In this document: positions 1 through 11,812 of the stretch, piece after piece
How the letters are laid out: the number at the start of each line of letters is the position of its first letter
Numbering within the stretch: the stretch's first letter is position 1
NCBI RefSeq assembly: GCF_034702125.1
Contig: NC_085872.1
Coordinates: forward strand, 25,967,002 to 26,031,001
Origin: Engraulis encrasicolus
Lineage: Eukaryota; Chordata; Actinopteri; Clupeiformes; Engraulidae
Direction: 5' to 3'
Length of the DNA stretch: 64,000 nucleotides
Program-made: the position numbers and the translations under genes
The notes under the pieces: model-generated
What the model saw: only the letters and a program-made list of their open reading frames with translations
The model's database searches: none
Told to the model about the DNA's origin: nothing

Positions 1-576
1 TTGTAATAATGAGGCATGGTTCCTCTGAGCTCTTCATTTCTCCCATAAGAGCATTAGTGGTCTGATGTATTCTGGGTACATGAGGGGAATGGTAGGGTCA
101 GAGAAAAGAAATCCATCCAGCTTTTCAAATTCTCATTTAAATTTCATAAGGGTCCCCCTATCACCTTAACATAACATCTAAGGGCCATTTCTGCTATCGC
201 TGAACCATGACCACTTCCTCTATTTTTACTGTGAAATGTGTCACGATCTCAGTCGCATTTCTCTTGGCAGTGCACGCTCTGCCACTTCCTCCTATACACC
301 ACGTCATGTCGTCAGCGTCCAGTTCTGCGCCGCTTGATTGGCAGCCATGACCCCGGAGCCTCCTGCAGAGGACACAGGTTAGCATGACGTCCTGCCATCT
401 CCCCCGCATGTGTCCTGCTTGTTGTGGAGCTAGCCCCTCTGCAGTGGGCCTGAATAATGCATGGCAGCAAGTGAGAAAGGGCCCCCATGGCAACAAGAAA
501 GGGCCCCCATGGCAACAAGAAAGGGCCTCACACACCTTGTCAGGGAAGTGAAGGCGCTTGAAAAGAAAATGTAAAC
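1..576. other. Non-coding, no gene recognised
   Basis: Nothing gene-like is supported here. A short 22-bp tandem (agaaagggcccccatggcaaca, about 2.5 units) sits at 474-530. Confidence 0.6.
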
Positions 577-584
577 GCTTAGGG

Positions 585-1290
585 CAGGGGTGTCAAACAT
601 ACATACATACAACATTTTTTTTTTTTTTTTTTTTACTTTTTTTTTATTATTTTTTTTATGAAATAACCGAAATGCGCAATTACGGCCCTCGGGGCAAAAT
701 CGAGACCTGCATGACATTAACCCAATGGTCCCTCTGTTACACTGTATATATGTAGTAAAGTGCACATCACACTTCTATTATAAATAGTGAATTTGTACTG
801 TAACAGGCATTTGATAAAGCTCATATATTATAGACCTCATTAAACAGAGATAAAATGTTAATACTCCTTATTCGTATTGTATTGGTATTGGTTGTAATTA
901 AATAATAAATATAATTGGATTTGTATTGGTTCCTATTAAGCTCAAACTGGAAACAGGATGTTAGAATGCGTGAAAATGCAGGAAATTACATATAAGAAAT
1001 ACAAAATGTTCTGGGGGACAACCCCCAGACCCCCTTCCAAAAGGAACTGTCCCATATTTAATGAATTGACGGTTGGCAATGAATGAATGAAGTCAAGGAA
1101 ATTTTGCATAGGATTATCAGTATTGCATTGCTTTCTACATATTCAACACACTTAAAACGTGATAGTACTGAACACTAATCCTGTGCTTTACGTTTTTTTT
1201 TTTTTTTGCGATGAAGTTACTAATGCGGCCCGCTTGAGGTCCACATGGGTTGTATGCGGCCCCCGGACCAAAATGAGTTTGACACCCCTG
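585..1290. mobile_element. hAT-like non-autonomous element, 706 bp
   Basis: Terminal inverted repeats CAGGGGTGTCAAAC / GTTTGACACCCCTG. The 8-bp flanks are gcttaggg (577-584) and acttaggg (1291-1298), 7 of 8 identical, as expected for hAT. The interior has poly-T tracts and no ORF of note. Confidence 0.8.
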
Positions 1291-1304
1291 ACTTAGGGGG
1301 TTTC

Positions 1305-1766
1305 TTTTGCCTTAAGACATGTAAATGTTTTTATCTTTTACCTGACATGTGTTACCTGATATGTTAAGATAAAAACTGGTAACACTTTAGAATAATGGAT
1401 GCAAAAAAGCATATAAAGACTTAATAAATAATTAACTATTGATGAACAAAACATTAGCAAGCGTTTGTAAATGACTAGGAAATGTAAACAAATGCTAGTA
1501 AATGACTAAGAAATGCTATGTTAATATTTTATATTTATCAAACATTTACAAGTTGCTTGTAAATGAATAAAATACTCTGTTATAAGGTGTGTAAAGTCTT
1601 GAATATATCATTTGTAGATATTTTGTAAAGCATTAATAAAACGTAGTTAATAATAAAAACATTTGTTAATGTTTTATTCATCATTAGTTAATTATTTACT
1701 GATTCTTTACTAAGGAACATTATTATAAAGTGTTACCTAAAAACTTTTACATGTCTTAAGGCAAAA
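1305..1766. repeat. Inverted-repeat element enclosing another MITE
   Basis: A perfect 21-bp inverted repeat (TTTTGCCTTAAGACATGTAA plus A, and its complement) at 1305-1325 and 1746-1766. The interior is occupied by the GGTAACACTT element at 1378-1739, giving a nested structure. Confidence 0.75.
1378..1739. mobile_element. GGTAACACTT-ended MITE, 362 bp
   Basis: Ends GGTAACACTTTAGAATAAT and its imperfect complement at 1721-1739. The interior is AT-rich with repeated aaatgctagtaaatgacta-like words. It has the same first ten bases as the 15035-16163 element. Confidence 0.75.
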
Positions 1767-4700
1767 TAAACCCCTAAATGTTTAAGTTAAACAGTTAGAC
1801 ATAATGAACTTAATACATATGAAAAGAAAATTGCTCACACCAAAATCTAGGCCTGCCCCTCCCGGGTGTCATTGTCATTAGCCTGCCTTTGAATTCATAT
1901 TTTAATTCTCTGACAATCTTGCGTTCCGTACGAAGGTACGTAACGTGACTCACTGGGCTGTCAGGAGACCCTGTCCAACTCTTTTGTGAACCATCCATAG
2001 ACAAATCACAGTGCTACTGATGAAGTGAAGAAAACATTTTCTTTAGAAGGAAACCAAATGTGTTTGGGTGATAAAGCCATTTGTCCTGTGTTACATTTTT
2101 CCATTGGTTGGATTTGGTATCTTTGGATCGGCTATTAGTTAGGTAAGGTCATTTCAAGAGGTCAATTGGAAATGTAATGTCTTGGCTGTGTGAATTACTG
2201 AGTGTGTTATTGAGACTTACTTTCATGTATAATACCTTTTCCGTGTAGCTAATAAAAAATGCAATTCTCTGCTTTTCACTTTTGAATAAAATTCTGCATT
2301 GAACTAGTAGAGCTTTGCAAACTCATAATTAGTGTCTACAATATGTTAATATTATGCACACTCATGCAAATTAGTAAATAATAAATAATAAATAAATTGC
2401 ATGTCAACCATATATTTGTATAGTGTAAATGCATTGCTTCAGGCAACAACAACATCAAAAAAACAGATAGTTTTACCTTTACCTAGGAAAAGACTATTTT
2501 TCTGCCCCTTGTTCTGGAAATCTGGACAATCAATGTTGTGAATTCATATACAAAATAAAGACATGTCTGAAAGATATTAAAAAGTGTATGTCCAAAATGT
2601 AATTCTGTGACTGCAGCCCTTGTCTTTCGACCTAGTCTATTTGGAATTTGCATGAAACACTGATGAGACTGACCCTCTAAATGTACACTGGGAGAATGGG
2701 GAAATAATAATTATTCACAGACTTGTAGAAAATAGCACCGACTAAGCACAGTTCAAACATGGTCCAAATAGCACTTTGCACTGCATACCCTCAATATACA
2801 GTTGCTCTAACACTACCCCTATTGGACTTATACTGCACCATTTTCGCAGGATGCCATGCACATTCATAGCAAATATTGCTGAAAGAAACTCCCAAAGCAA
2901 ACAGCTAAACATGTTCATCTTCAGTCGTACTACTTTGCTGTTCCTTTTACAAGTCATTTTGTTTACCAGCAAAGACACAAATAAAAATCTGGTTTACACA
3001 TAACGTCTCTGTAAAGTAAGCACCATGGCTGTGCCCTCGACTGTCACTCCAACTGTGTGGTGTATGCATCTAATCTGGAGCCACATGTCGACAGGGGGCC
3101 TGGTAGCAACACAAGCACTTCGGGAAAGGAGCCAGCTGTAGAATTTGCCACCCACCACCCGATTACTTCCGGCCCATTTGAGGGACAGATCACATCTCAG
3201 CGTATAGAGCCCTGAACAGGGGCCGGGTGGGCAGGCCAGGCAGCAGACATATCATCAAGGCTGTGAGCGTCTCAGCAGCTGCTCTGGCTCCACGTGTCCG
3301 TGGCTGGAGCCCTCGTCTCATTTAACGCTCTAAGGATCCTCTGGCAGGTCACGAGAGGAAGGGAGACAAGAAGGGACATGAGGAGAGCAAGAGAGGGAGG
3401 GAGGGAGGGAGAAAGAGACACGCAGAAGGGGAAAAAAGACAGAGGCAGAAAGATATGCAGGTGGACAGACAGATGGATGGGAAGACGGACAAGGGACACC
3501 AATGAGACTGCTGTTGATGCTGGTGAGATGACAGACAGACAGAGGGGAATACAAAGACAAGTAGTAGACAGACAGTCAGACAGAGGGACAGACAGGAGAC
3601 AGAGATAGAAAGGGAGAGGAGACATTTGGTTTGAACTGCATGGTGGTGGTCAGACCCGGGCACTCCAGAGCTGAGGCTACATGCCCATTCCAATCATCTT
3701 CAACAGGGCACAGTAGCCTCACGGGCACATCCCTGCCACTGCTCAGCACCACAGAAGCAGTGTTGCTGCGGCCGCTATGCTGCCTTGCTCCTCACACCAC
3801 ACTGGTGACATGTTGATCCAGTGTGGACTAGACAAGGATTAAATATTTTGAAAGAAAATGATTCAATATGTGAGTGTGCAAAGTGCATGCACAATTATTG
3901 TTCATAATGGGAAAAAAACAAACAACAACAAACAAAAAACGTTTGGACAATATTATTTGTAATTACAATGCATTTCAAAATAATATCATTGTAGACATGA
4001 ATGACATTAACAATGTTTTCTCAGGTTGTACTTCATACACTGCCCTGTCACTACGCATGGTTTTAAATAATGCTTCTCTAAGGGCTGTATAAGGGTACAT
4101 TATTGATTATCAGCTAGGTTTCATAACATATGATGTGGTCATTAATTCATATAGTGAATGCCTTTATTTAATTAATTTCTAATCCCATTCATGGAATTTA
4201 TCAGAAAAATAGCTCAGCCATTTTGGAATATTTCAGCAGCATCTATGATAAGGATATTCACCACTGCTTGAGGTATAGCTCCCTCTAGTGTTTGTTAACC
4301 CACATGATACATGTCGAGAGGGGTTACACAACATAGTAGGCCTACGCTAGGCAATTGAATGGACCCATGCATGTTTAAAGAAGAAGAACATCAAAATATG
4401 GATATTTTGTATTCATATGATGATCTGGAAAAAGTTTTTTAAAAGTAATAATGATGATGCTTATCAGTGTTTTGGATGGCAGGGTTAAGTTTCACCTTTC
4501 AAAAGATTTTAAATGCCTTGGAAAAGGGGTTTGTATTGTTCCCATCAGAAATCTGCCAAAGTTCTATGAATTTTGTGTAAACAAATGCATGAAAATTATA
4601 CATAGCCTAAAAATGGTGAAATTCCATGTTTACTGTTGTAAGAAAGGCACATTAACACAAAAATGCGTTTGCCACTTTACATTTTATTTCACATATTTCA

Positions 4701-4948
4701 TATATAACAGAGGATTATCAAAGACAAGCCTGAAAAAGTGTTGAAGCTGTGATTTCCAGATACAAAGATACTATCATTAATCACTATCCAGCCACTGACA
4801 AGTTGTGCTCACTTCAATTTAAAGACACCAAACACTGTAAAAATATTATTTTAGCCTTCCAGCATTCGGTACAATAAATAAGAACATTAAATATGGTTAA
4901 ATTAAAGGCATCTGTTGGAGCACTCCACTGCAGGTGAGGGGAAGGATC
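1767..4948. other. Intergenic, no gene recognised
   Basis: AT-rich sequence with no supported coding exon. A purine-rich stretch at 3340-3620 (gagagggagggaggg, then gacagacaga) makes spurious ORFs on both strands. Confidence 0.6.
4683..4688 (-). terminator. Candidate polyadenylation signal, relaxin-family gene
   Basis: AATAAA on the minus strand about 260 bp past the stop codon, in AT-rich sequence. It is the nearest canonical signal I saw; usage not testable here. Confidence 0.35.
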
Positions 4949-5957
4949 TCAGCAGAACTGCACCAGTTCACTCATAGTGCAGCCCGAGCGGCAGCACAAC
5001 CCTGCGGGCCCTTCTCTACGGACACGGTGGAACGCCCTGCTCTCCTCGGCCTCAGCCTCGGCCTCAGCCTCCCTGGCGTCCTCAGGTTGTGCCCATGACC
5101 CCTGTGGCTCCCCGCTGGCAGCCTCGGGCTCAGAGGAGGCGGCGGCAGAAGGCCTGTGCTCAGACGTCCACTCTGGCACCTGCTGCTGCTGAACCTCCCC
5201 GCTGCCCGTGATCAGGAACTGCTCACTGCTGACATGGCCCAGGAGGCCGCCTGCTCAGGAGGGAAAAGAAAAGGCAAGAAAAAAAACAAAAATGAAGCGA
5301 AAGAAAAGTAAATTAAAGGGGATAGAAGAGAAGAAAGAGGTTTTTTTAATCAGAAATAGTGGGGGTGATGCTGAGTGGAAAGCAGAGCTGTGTTAAAGGG
5401 ACACTGTTCAGGAAATGGTCAAAAAAGGTACTGCAACTATGCTGCTAATTGAAACTGGGCTGCCTATTGCCAAATTTGATCTTTACATGAAAGTTTACTA
5501 AGTAATAAACAAATCTTTTCTAGTATTGTCCAAGTAGAGTCGTTTTTGCAGCTAAAAATGGCTATTTTTGGAAATTCAAAATGGCGGACCATGGAGAAGA
5601 TCCCCTTTTTCATGTATGAAAAGTGCAATTTTTATAGTCATAATGAATACTTAGAATCTGATGCTGGTGGTAATGAAAAAGGTAACATTAGTGAATGGGC
5701 AGCATGAATTCAGGAAATGAACAACTAAAAATCTCACACAGTGTCCCTTTAAAGACGCGGTGGCACTTACTGTAGAGGCCCCTGTGTGCTTGGTCCACTT
5801 CACGCACATGGCGACTAGGGCTAGAGCTTCCACAGGACGAAATCACCATCCGGATGAACTCGCGCCCACAGAGTTTCAGTCTACCATCCTGAGCCTTCAC
5901 CACGCTGTCTCCCACGATGAGGCACACCACGAGAAGAGTAGACAGTTTAGCGATCAT
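4949..5957 (-). CDS. Relaxin/insulin-like family peptide precursor (2 exons, 162 aa)
   Basis: Secreted peptide hormone precursor of the relaxin family. Join of complement(5771..5957) and complement(4949..5250); donor gtaagt, acceptor ctgagcag, phase 1, 62 + 100 codons. Residues 1-22 form a hydrophobic signal peptide. The B chain has Cys30 and Cys42 separated by 11 residues and the receptor-binding RxxxRxxI cassette (Arg32, Arg36, Ile39). A long Glu/Ala-rich C peptide follows, then a furin-type RVRR at 138-141 and a 21-residue A chain with the canonical pattern CC-x3-C-x8-C (Cys148, 149, 153, 162) ending at the stop. The intron position inside the C peptide is typical of the family. Odd: no Trp follows the second B-chain Cys, unlike RLN1-3, INSL3 and INSL5. 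The intron is mostly a TTAA-flanked MITE. The paralogue is unclear: insl3-like or rln-like are my best guesses; membership of the family is secure. Ligands act on RXFP-type GPCRs (known for the family). Confidence 0.9.
5397..5748. mobile_element. TTAA-flanked MITE, copy 1 (relaxin-family intron)
   Basis: A 352-bp element with imperfect terminal inverted repeats AGGGACACTGT / ACAGTGTCCCT, flanked on both sides by TTAA (5393-5396, 5749-5752). It has no coding capacity. Closely related copies lie at 36672-37008 and 46752-47108, with a fragment at 39277-39352. TTAA duplication is the signature of piggyBac-type insertion (family knowledge). It makes up two thirds of the 520-bp intron. Confidence 0.85.
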
Positions 5958-6076
5958 GGTTAGACGGTCCAGGGATGATTTGAAGAGGCCCTCAGTTCTC
6001 AGGTAAGGATTGCTCCTGTGTATGCACTCTGAACAACTGTCCTGGTGAGAGTAACTTCCACAGAGTCCCCTGAGCT

Positions 6077-6084
6077 TTTAAATA
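6077..6084 (-). promoter_or_regulatory. TATA-like box of the relaxin-family gene
   Basis: Read on the minus strand this is TATTTAAA, 120 bp upstream of the start codon at 5957. The position fits a core promoter giving a short 5' UTR. Inferred from position and sequence only. Confidence 0.45.
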
Positions 6085-7229
6085 CTCCACCATCCCTGTC
6101 TTTCAGACGGATGTGTGGGCTTCATTTTTTACCAATGATTCCTCTGAAAACCCTGTGTAGAGACCTTGACTGCAGATGATGATGTACTGACCTTAGAAAT
6201 GGCTGTCAGGGTTGGAATCTTTTTCTGCTGATAAGGACCTGTCCCATAGTGATGGATGGGAAGATACTCATTATGTGAATGGGACAGACTTGTTTGGACA
6301 TAGCCTACAGCAATGTGACTACATTCTGAATAATTGTGGTGATTTATAATGAGGACAAAGTATACATGTATGAAGTAGCAATCAAAATGATCATACTCTC
6401 AAACTGTAGCTTTGGTGAACAGCTGTGACAGTGGCGCATTATGCGCACAGACAATTGTTAAATCTTATTGTGCAAATGCACACTGTTTTAATTCATGATG
6501 CACAACAGCACTTCAGTTTGCAGAAACAAATTCCTACAAAGGAGTGGGTTTCTTATTGGGTTTTCACACCTGGTCCCTTTCAGCCATTTACGTAAGCAAA
6601 CTCAGACCTGTGACTCAGTATTTTCTGTGCATATGTGAATGCTCCAAAGTGTACCTAGATCCCTCAGAAGAGAACTAGAGACCTTTATTGACGTGGTCTT
6701 AGTACGGTTCGCTTATGAGTCCTCCTGACAAGTTATACTTGTGACTAGGTGTAATCACTTAAGGAGAGCTCTAGAGGACTGGGTGTGCTCAACAAGAGGA
6801 ATGACAGACAAAGGCTAACAGAATCAGAAAGAATAGCGGGTTCTTGTTGTAATACACTCACAATATGAACAAAAACAGAACAAGTCCTTTCTGGATAGAG
6901 TTTGGTTCACTTAAAGGGGACTAGGTGTGAAAATTCCCTTATTTACAAACATTGTGATGTTTGGGTTCAATCAATCACTATGTAAACTGAAACATTATTT
7001 TCTTTGCTATGCTGTTCACACTATCCCATGGGTCAACATCATCAACAACATTTGTAAACAAACAATGCCAATATATTGATACAATACATTATATGCTTGA
7101 ATTAATATCAATTCATCAGTAAATTAATTGTATTTCAGATTAAAGAGTATTACAATATAAACTTGGCTTAAAACTAAAATCTGCAGAACTTTAAATTATA
7201 AGTTGAGTGCAAATCTGTATCCTTGTCTT

Positions 7230-7338
<109 letters not shown>

Positions 7339-7791
7339 ACGTGCCGTGCGCGCACATGCTTGTGTGTGTGTGTGCGTGGGCCCATGCATATTGACACTTT
7401 GACCTGGCAGCATTTCTCCAGAGACTGGCACCAACGTGTCTGCAGTGATGCAAAACTGCCTGTGCAATGTGCTGCTTATCTGTGACAAAGTACGTCAAGA
7501 GACGTGTACACGTTTGGACATTTTGATCTGCGATGTTCTTCATCATCTTTACGATGCACTGGGTGGCATTCATTCATCTGACATCTAAATCCATCACCTT
7601 GCAACTGCCTGAGTTGCTTAGCGTGGCATAGCTGATATTGATGCTGAACATGCTGTTTTGACCATTAGTGGCCCTCGGCCTATTCATCTCTAAATCCTAT
7701 TAACCATGCGGTTGACATTTGTGAGGACTTTCACCTCGTAGTCCTCCATGTATGTACCGTATGTATGTATGTATGTATGCGTGCATGCAAC

Positions 7792-7986
<195 letters not shown>

Positions 7987-9112
7987 TGTAATTGTTAAGC
8001 TGTGCTGTGCTGTGTGGTCTTACAGCTCTGCTATAATGCGATTGTGCATGCAGACCAATATGGATAACCAGTTTAAGGAACCATCAAGTCAAAGTCAATC
8101 TCATATTCTGGATGCCGGACACTTTTAACATAATGCCTTCATTTCTGGCACAAGCCACATGAGACATAAACAAACAAATCAACAAATAAACTACAAACAA
8201 AAGAATGCAAGTTACATTGATTAAATAAAATTGTTTATTATTGTAAATCCGTTTCATTGAAAGAAAAAAGATAAAACACAATACAGATGACATATTAAAG
8301 CATAGCATGAACACCCAGCCAATTCATAATCATGTCATATGAAAAAATCACATTAGTTTTCTTTGTGATATATTAAAAAAAGCTTAAAAGATTAAAGACA
8401 GAGAGGGGATATTATGTCTTATATAGAAATGTGTAGGCCTTGAGCTTTTAAGACAAGTAAATGTCAGTTTGATCATGATTTCCTTTCATTTATCTAAAAA
8501 TGAATTCCTAATCTTATGGTGTACAGTATTTTAATTATATGGAAAATGTCACCATAGTTTCTTTCCAAGATTTTATATGTTAAACAAAAGCTGATGAAAT
8601 TATTACAAAGAAAGTACATGGCTAGTAAGAGCACACAGTGAGACAGTGTTGGTATGTTCTAAATATTGTATGTTAGTGTGAGAAGAGTAATTTCCTTCTC
8701 ATGTTTGAAGCGTTTTATTCCTTCCTTCCCATCCTCTCTGTGTTTTCATATTTGTATGTTCTGTGGACACTCCTTTGGTTTGGACTGTCTGTGCTGCTCT
8801 GGAGTAATGAGCAGGCATCAGTCTTGCAAACACACAATCGTGCACATTACCTCTTGCCTGTGTTTCTCGAAAATAAAGTGCTACGATTTTTCATATAGTT
8901 TGGGTGTGCTGATACCTTGTCATTTCACCTCAACTCCCAACCGTAAGCTTACTCACAGCCAGTTAGAGGTTTATTTTAATTTCACTATTGTGTTTGCCAA
9001 AAAAACATAGAATAGATTAAATAAAATTGTCTAAGGTTGCCACACATTACTGAATAGCCCAGTTCTCAAAATATCACAGCTGTCTCCCATGCTCATGCTA
9101 ACTCAGAGTTTC

Positions 9113-9430
9113 TCAACACGGGGGTCGGGACCCCATGTGGGGTGTGGTATCACCTGGAATTCAAATGGCCTCGCCTGAAATGTAGGGTGTGTAAAAAGAA
9201 TAGGCCTACTGATAAATATTTCTTATGAATGTAACATAACTAGGATATTCAATATTCTGTTTGAAACATCATTTACAATCTCACGCTCTCATGGATACAG
9301 TATCTGTAGATTTAATAGCCTTCCACTTGTGTTACTCAGTCATGCTTTTTAAAAATAAATGTGTATGGGGTCGCCAGAAATTTGGGATGTCAAAATGGGG
9401 TCCCATACCAAAATAGGTTGGGAAACACTG
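9113..9430. mobile_element. hAT-like MITE, 318 bp
   Basis: Ends CAGAGTTTCTCAAC and GTTGGGAAACACTG. The 8-bp flanks tgctaact (9105-9112) and tgttaact (9431-9438) match at 7 of 8. The subterminal 'ggggtc...gacccc' pairs are typical of this fish repeat. A related partial end (cagtggttcgcaac) occurs near 24173. Confidence 0.8.
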
Positions 9431-10267
9431 TGTTAACTCGTTCCAAAATCTAATGCTTAAAAACTGGCAAACACATTCATTGGTCAGTGATCATGTCAAT
9501 CATGATATTTAATAGACATATGATAGACATATGTATGAAAATACCTATATGCTTGGTGAACCAAGGAAATAAATGTCACATTGTGGTGTAGTATTGTCTA
9601 CCTAAAACACACAGACAAGATAATATTTTGACAAAATGTCTTTACTGTCTCACACACGTCTGTCCCACACACTCAACATGTGCTCTCTCAGAGTAAGCAC
9701 ACAAGATGTTGTACATGGGTCATGGCTAAAACAAGTTGTGGAGGTGTTTGAGGAAGGGGAGGGAGAAGGTAGTTTTTTTGTTGATTTTTGTTTTGGTGTT
9801 TGTCAAGTTGTCTTGTGTTTAGATGAAAGGTATTTACATGAACAGTCTTTCATTGATAAGTGTATGTCACAGATATTTGTGTTAATTTGCTTGTACTTAC
9901 TGCTGCTTAGTTAAATATGTAGAGATGAGTTCGCTGTATTAAAAGGTATGTACGCATATCAACTATCTGAGGTCATCAGTCATTTCTTCATCTGTGCCCT
10001 TCAAAAAAATTAGTTTATTTGTAAAACATGGCCTGGTATGGCCTTCTGTTCTATGGCCATCCTTGTCCATTATAAAAAATATATGTAGGCCTACAATACT
10101 CTCGTTTGATAGAATCACATTCATTTGTCATCTCAGCCGATCAAGACACTCCGTGGCTTTCTAGGATACACAAGAATAGCTATACCAGAATCTTGAGTCT
10201 GAACATCCCCACAAATGGGAAATGAAACCAAAAGGGACCAACTGGTTCTCGGGATGGTGGTCCACTC

Positions 10268-10305
10268 GTTTGTTTGTTTGTTTGTTTGTTTGTTTGTTTG
10301 TTTGT

Positions 10306-10377
<72 letters not shown>
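10268..10377. repeat. (TTTG)n followed by (AG)n
   Basis: About nine TTTG units (10268-10306) abut about 35 AG units (10307-10377). Confidence 0.98.
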
Positions 10378-10380
<3 letters not shown>

Positions 10381-11599
10381 CTGTACCACACTACTCAGTC
10401 TAGCGAGCCTGTATGTCCTGTGTAAGTGCTGTGCCGTCTGTGACCTGAGAGGATCATTCAGGACATAACCCAGAACCATAAATACACTGTTTTTCTTGTT
10501 GGTTTCAGGGAGAGATGCTGCCGTTCACAGAAGGCTAAGGGGGAATTTCTTCCCATGGGTGTTCAATCAGAACTGTCTGCTAGCACCCTCCGTCACCCCA
10601 TGTCTTGGATGTGCATTTGGTACGCTCGTCATTTATTTCTCGCAACAATTTCTGTACTGTCATCTAAATGCGTCTCAGACTACATGCAGTATTATATATA
10701 CAGATAGGCATCTACGTGTATATTTTTCTTGGCTTCTGATTCTGATGTGACGGCTAACATAACAAATGACCTTGAACTTGAACTTGAACTTTCCAAACAG
10801 AACACAGAACAAAACACTCTGCCAGCCTTCTACAAGACACACCAAAGCTCCTTCCCACAAACGTTTTGTCAGTGCCTACTTTATAGCCCGGATGTGGCTT
10901 TGCAACACTCAGATGTTAAAATGTTGCCATATTGTGTCAAATGGAAAGTGTTCTGAAATGACAAAGAAATAAATGTTCAGCAGTTTGTTTTGGAATACAC
11001 AATTGTCAACTGCAATCGATAGGTAGCCTACTTAACAGGTTCAGTGCTTGGAGCACATTATTCATTTGTTTCATTTTGAAAACAAATAACTTCAGTTTAG
11101 CCAGTAATTAAATTACTGCCTTTTTAAAATAACACGCTTTAAAAAAAAATGTTCCATGTTCTCAAATGTCCGTAGCATTCCCCAACCCTTGCATTTCTCT
11201 GTAGCCTAACAGGACACACTGCTACACAGTAGTGCAGTGTTCCTCCTCCTCACACAAGTCCAAGGAGTCTATATATAGGAGCAGTCGTCACCGGGTGATT
11301 CTGACCTTAAGAGGGGATGATCTGCTGAACATTATTTTCGAGCCAAAGCCCCAGGCTTACCTGCCCAGTGTTGAGGCATTAGGACATAATGCCCCCTTGG
11401 CCGCAGGGTCCCTGGGGACTCAAGACAGCCACGGGTTCAGAAGGTTGAGATGCCAAGGCATTGGCAGTGAGAGTGACATCAGCGATGGTGATGCCAGTCA
11501 TGAAGATGGTGATGATAGTGACAACTCTGATACGGATAGGTCCTTCAGTGTCTTCCTCAGACGCATGGACACTGTTGTTGATGAACGATGAGGAAAAGA

Positions 11600-11778
11600 C
11601 GGGGGGGAGGAGGGTAATAGTCTTAAGTCTACTACGCGGCCGACCCAGGTTCGATTCCAGCCAGGGTCATTTGCCGTCCCTTCCCTGTCTCTCTCTCCCA
11701 ACTCGCTTCCTGTCTCTCCTCCACTATCCTGTCATGTCAAAAAAATAAAATAAATAAAGGCTTAAAAAGCTCCTAAAA
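11600..11778 (+). repeat. tRNA-derived SINE, copy B (just past the kcnv2 stop)
   Basis: B box GGTTCGATTCC at 11648-11658, then the same CT-rich body (tcatttgccgtccc..., cttcctgtctctcc) and tail ending aataaaggcttaaaaagctc. It lies ~35 bp beyond the kcnv2 stop codon, so it probably forms antisense sequence in the 3' UTR. The left edge is approximate. Confidence 0.75.
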
Positions 11779-11812
11779 ATATGTCAAAAAAAGAGTCTTG
11801 AGTAATTTGCCT

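Noticed and set aside
3272..3693. ORFs on both strands around 3.3-3.6 kb
   Set aside because: Created by a purine-rich gagaggga/gacagaca stretch; no conserved residues.
11232..11591. Plus-strand 119-codon ORF with an acidic Ser/Asp stretch
   Set aside because: No domain, promoter or splice partner; it lies where the kcnv2 3' UTR should be and the acidic run comes from gatggtgatgat-type low complexity. Kept only as a remote possibility.
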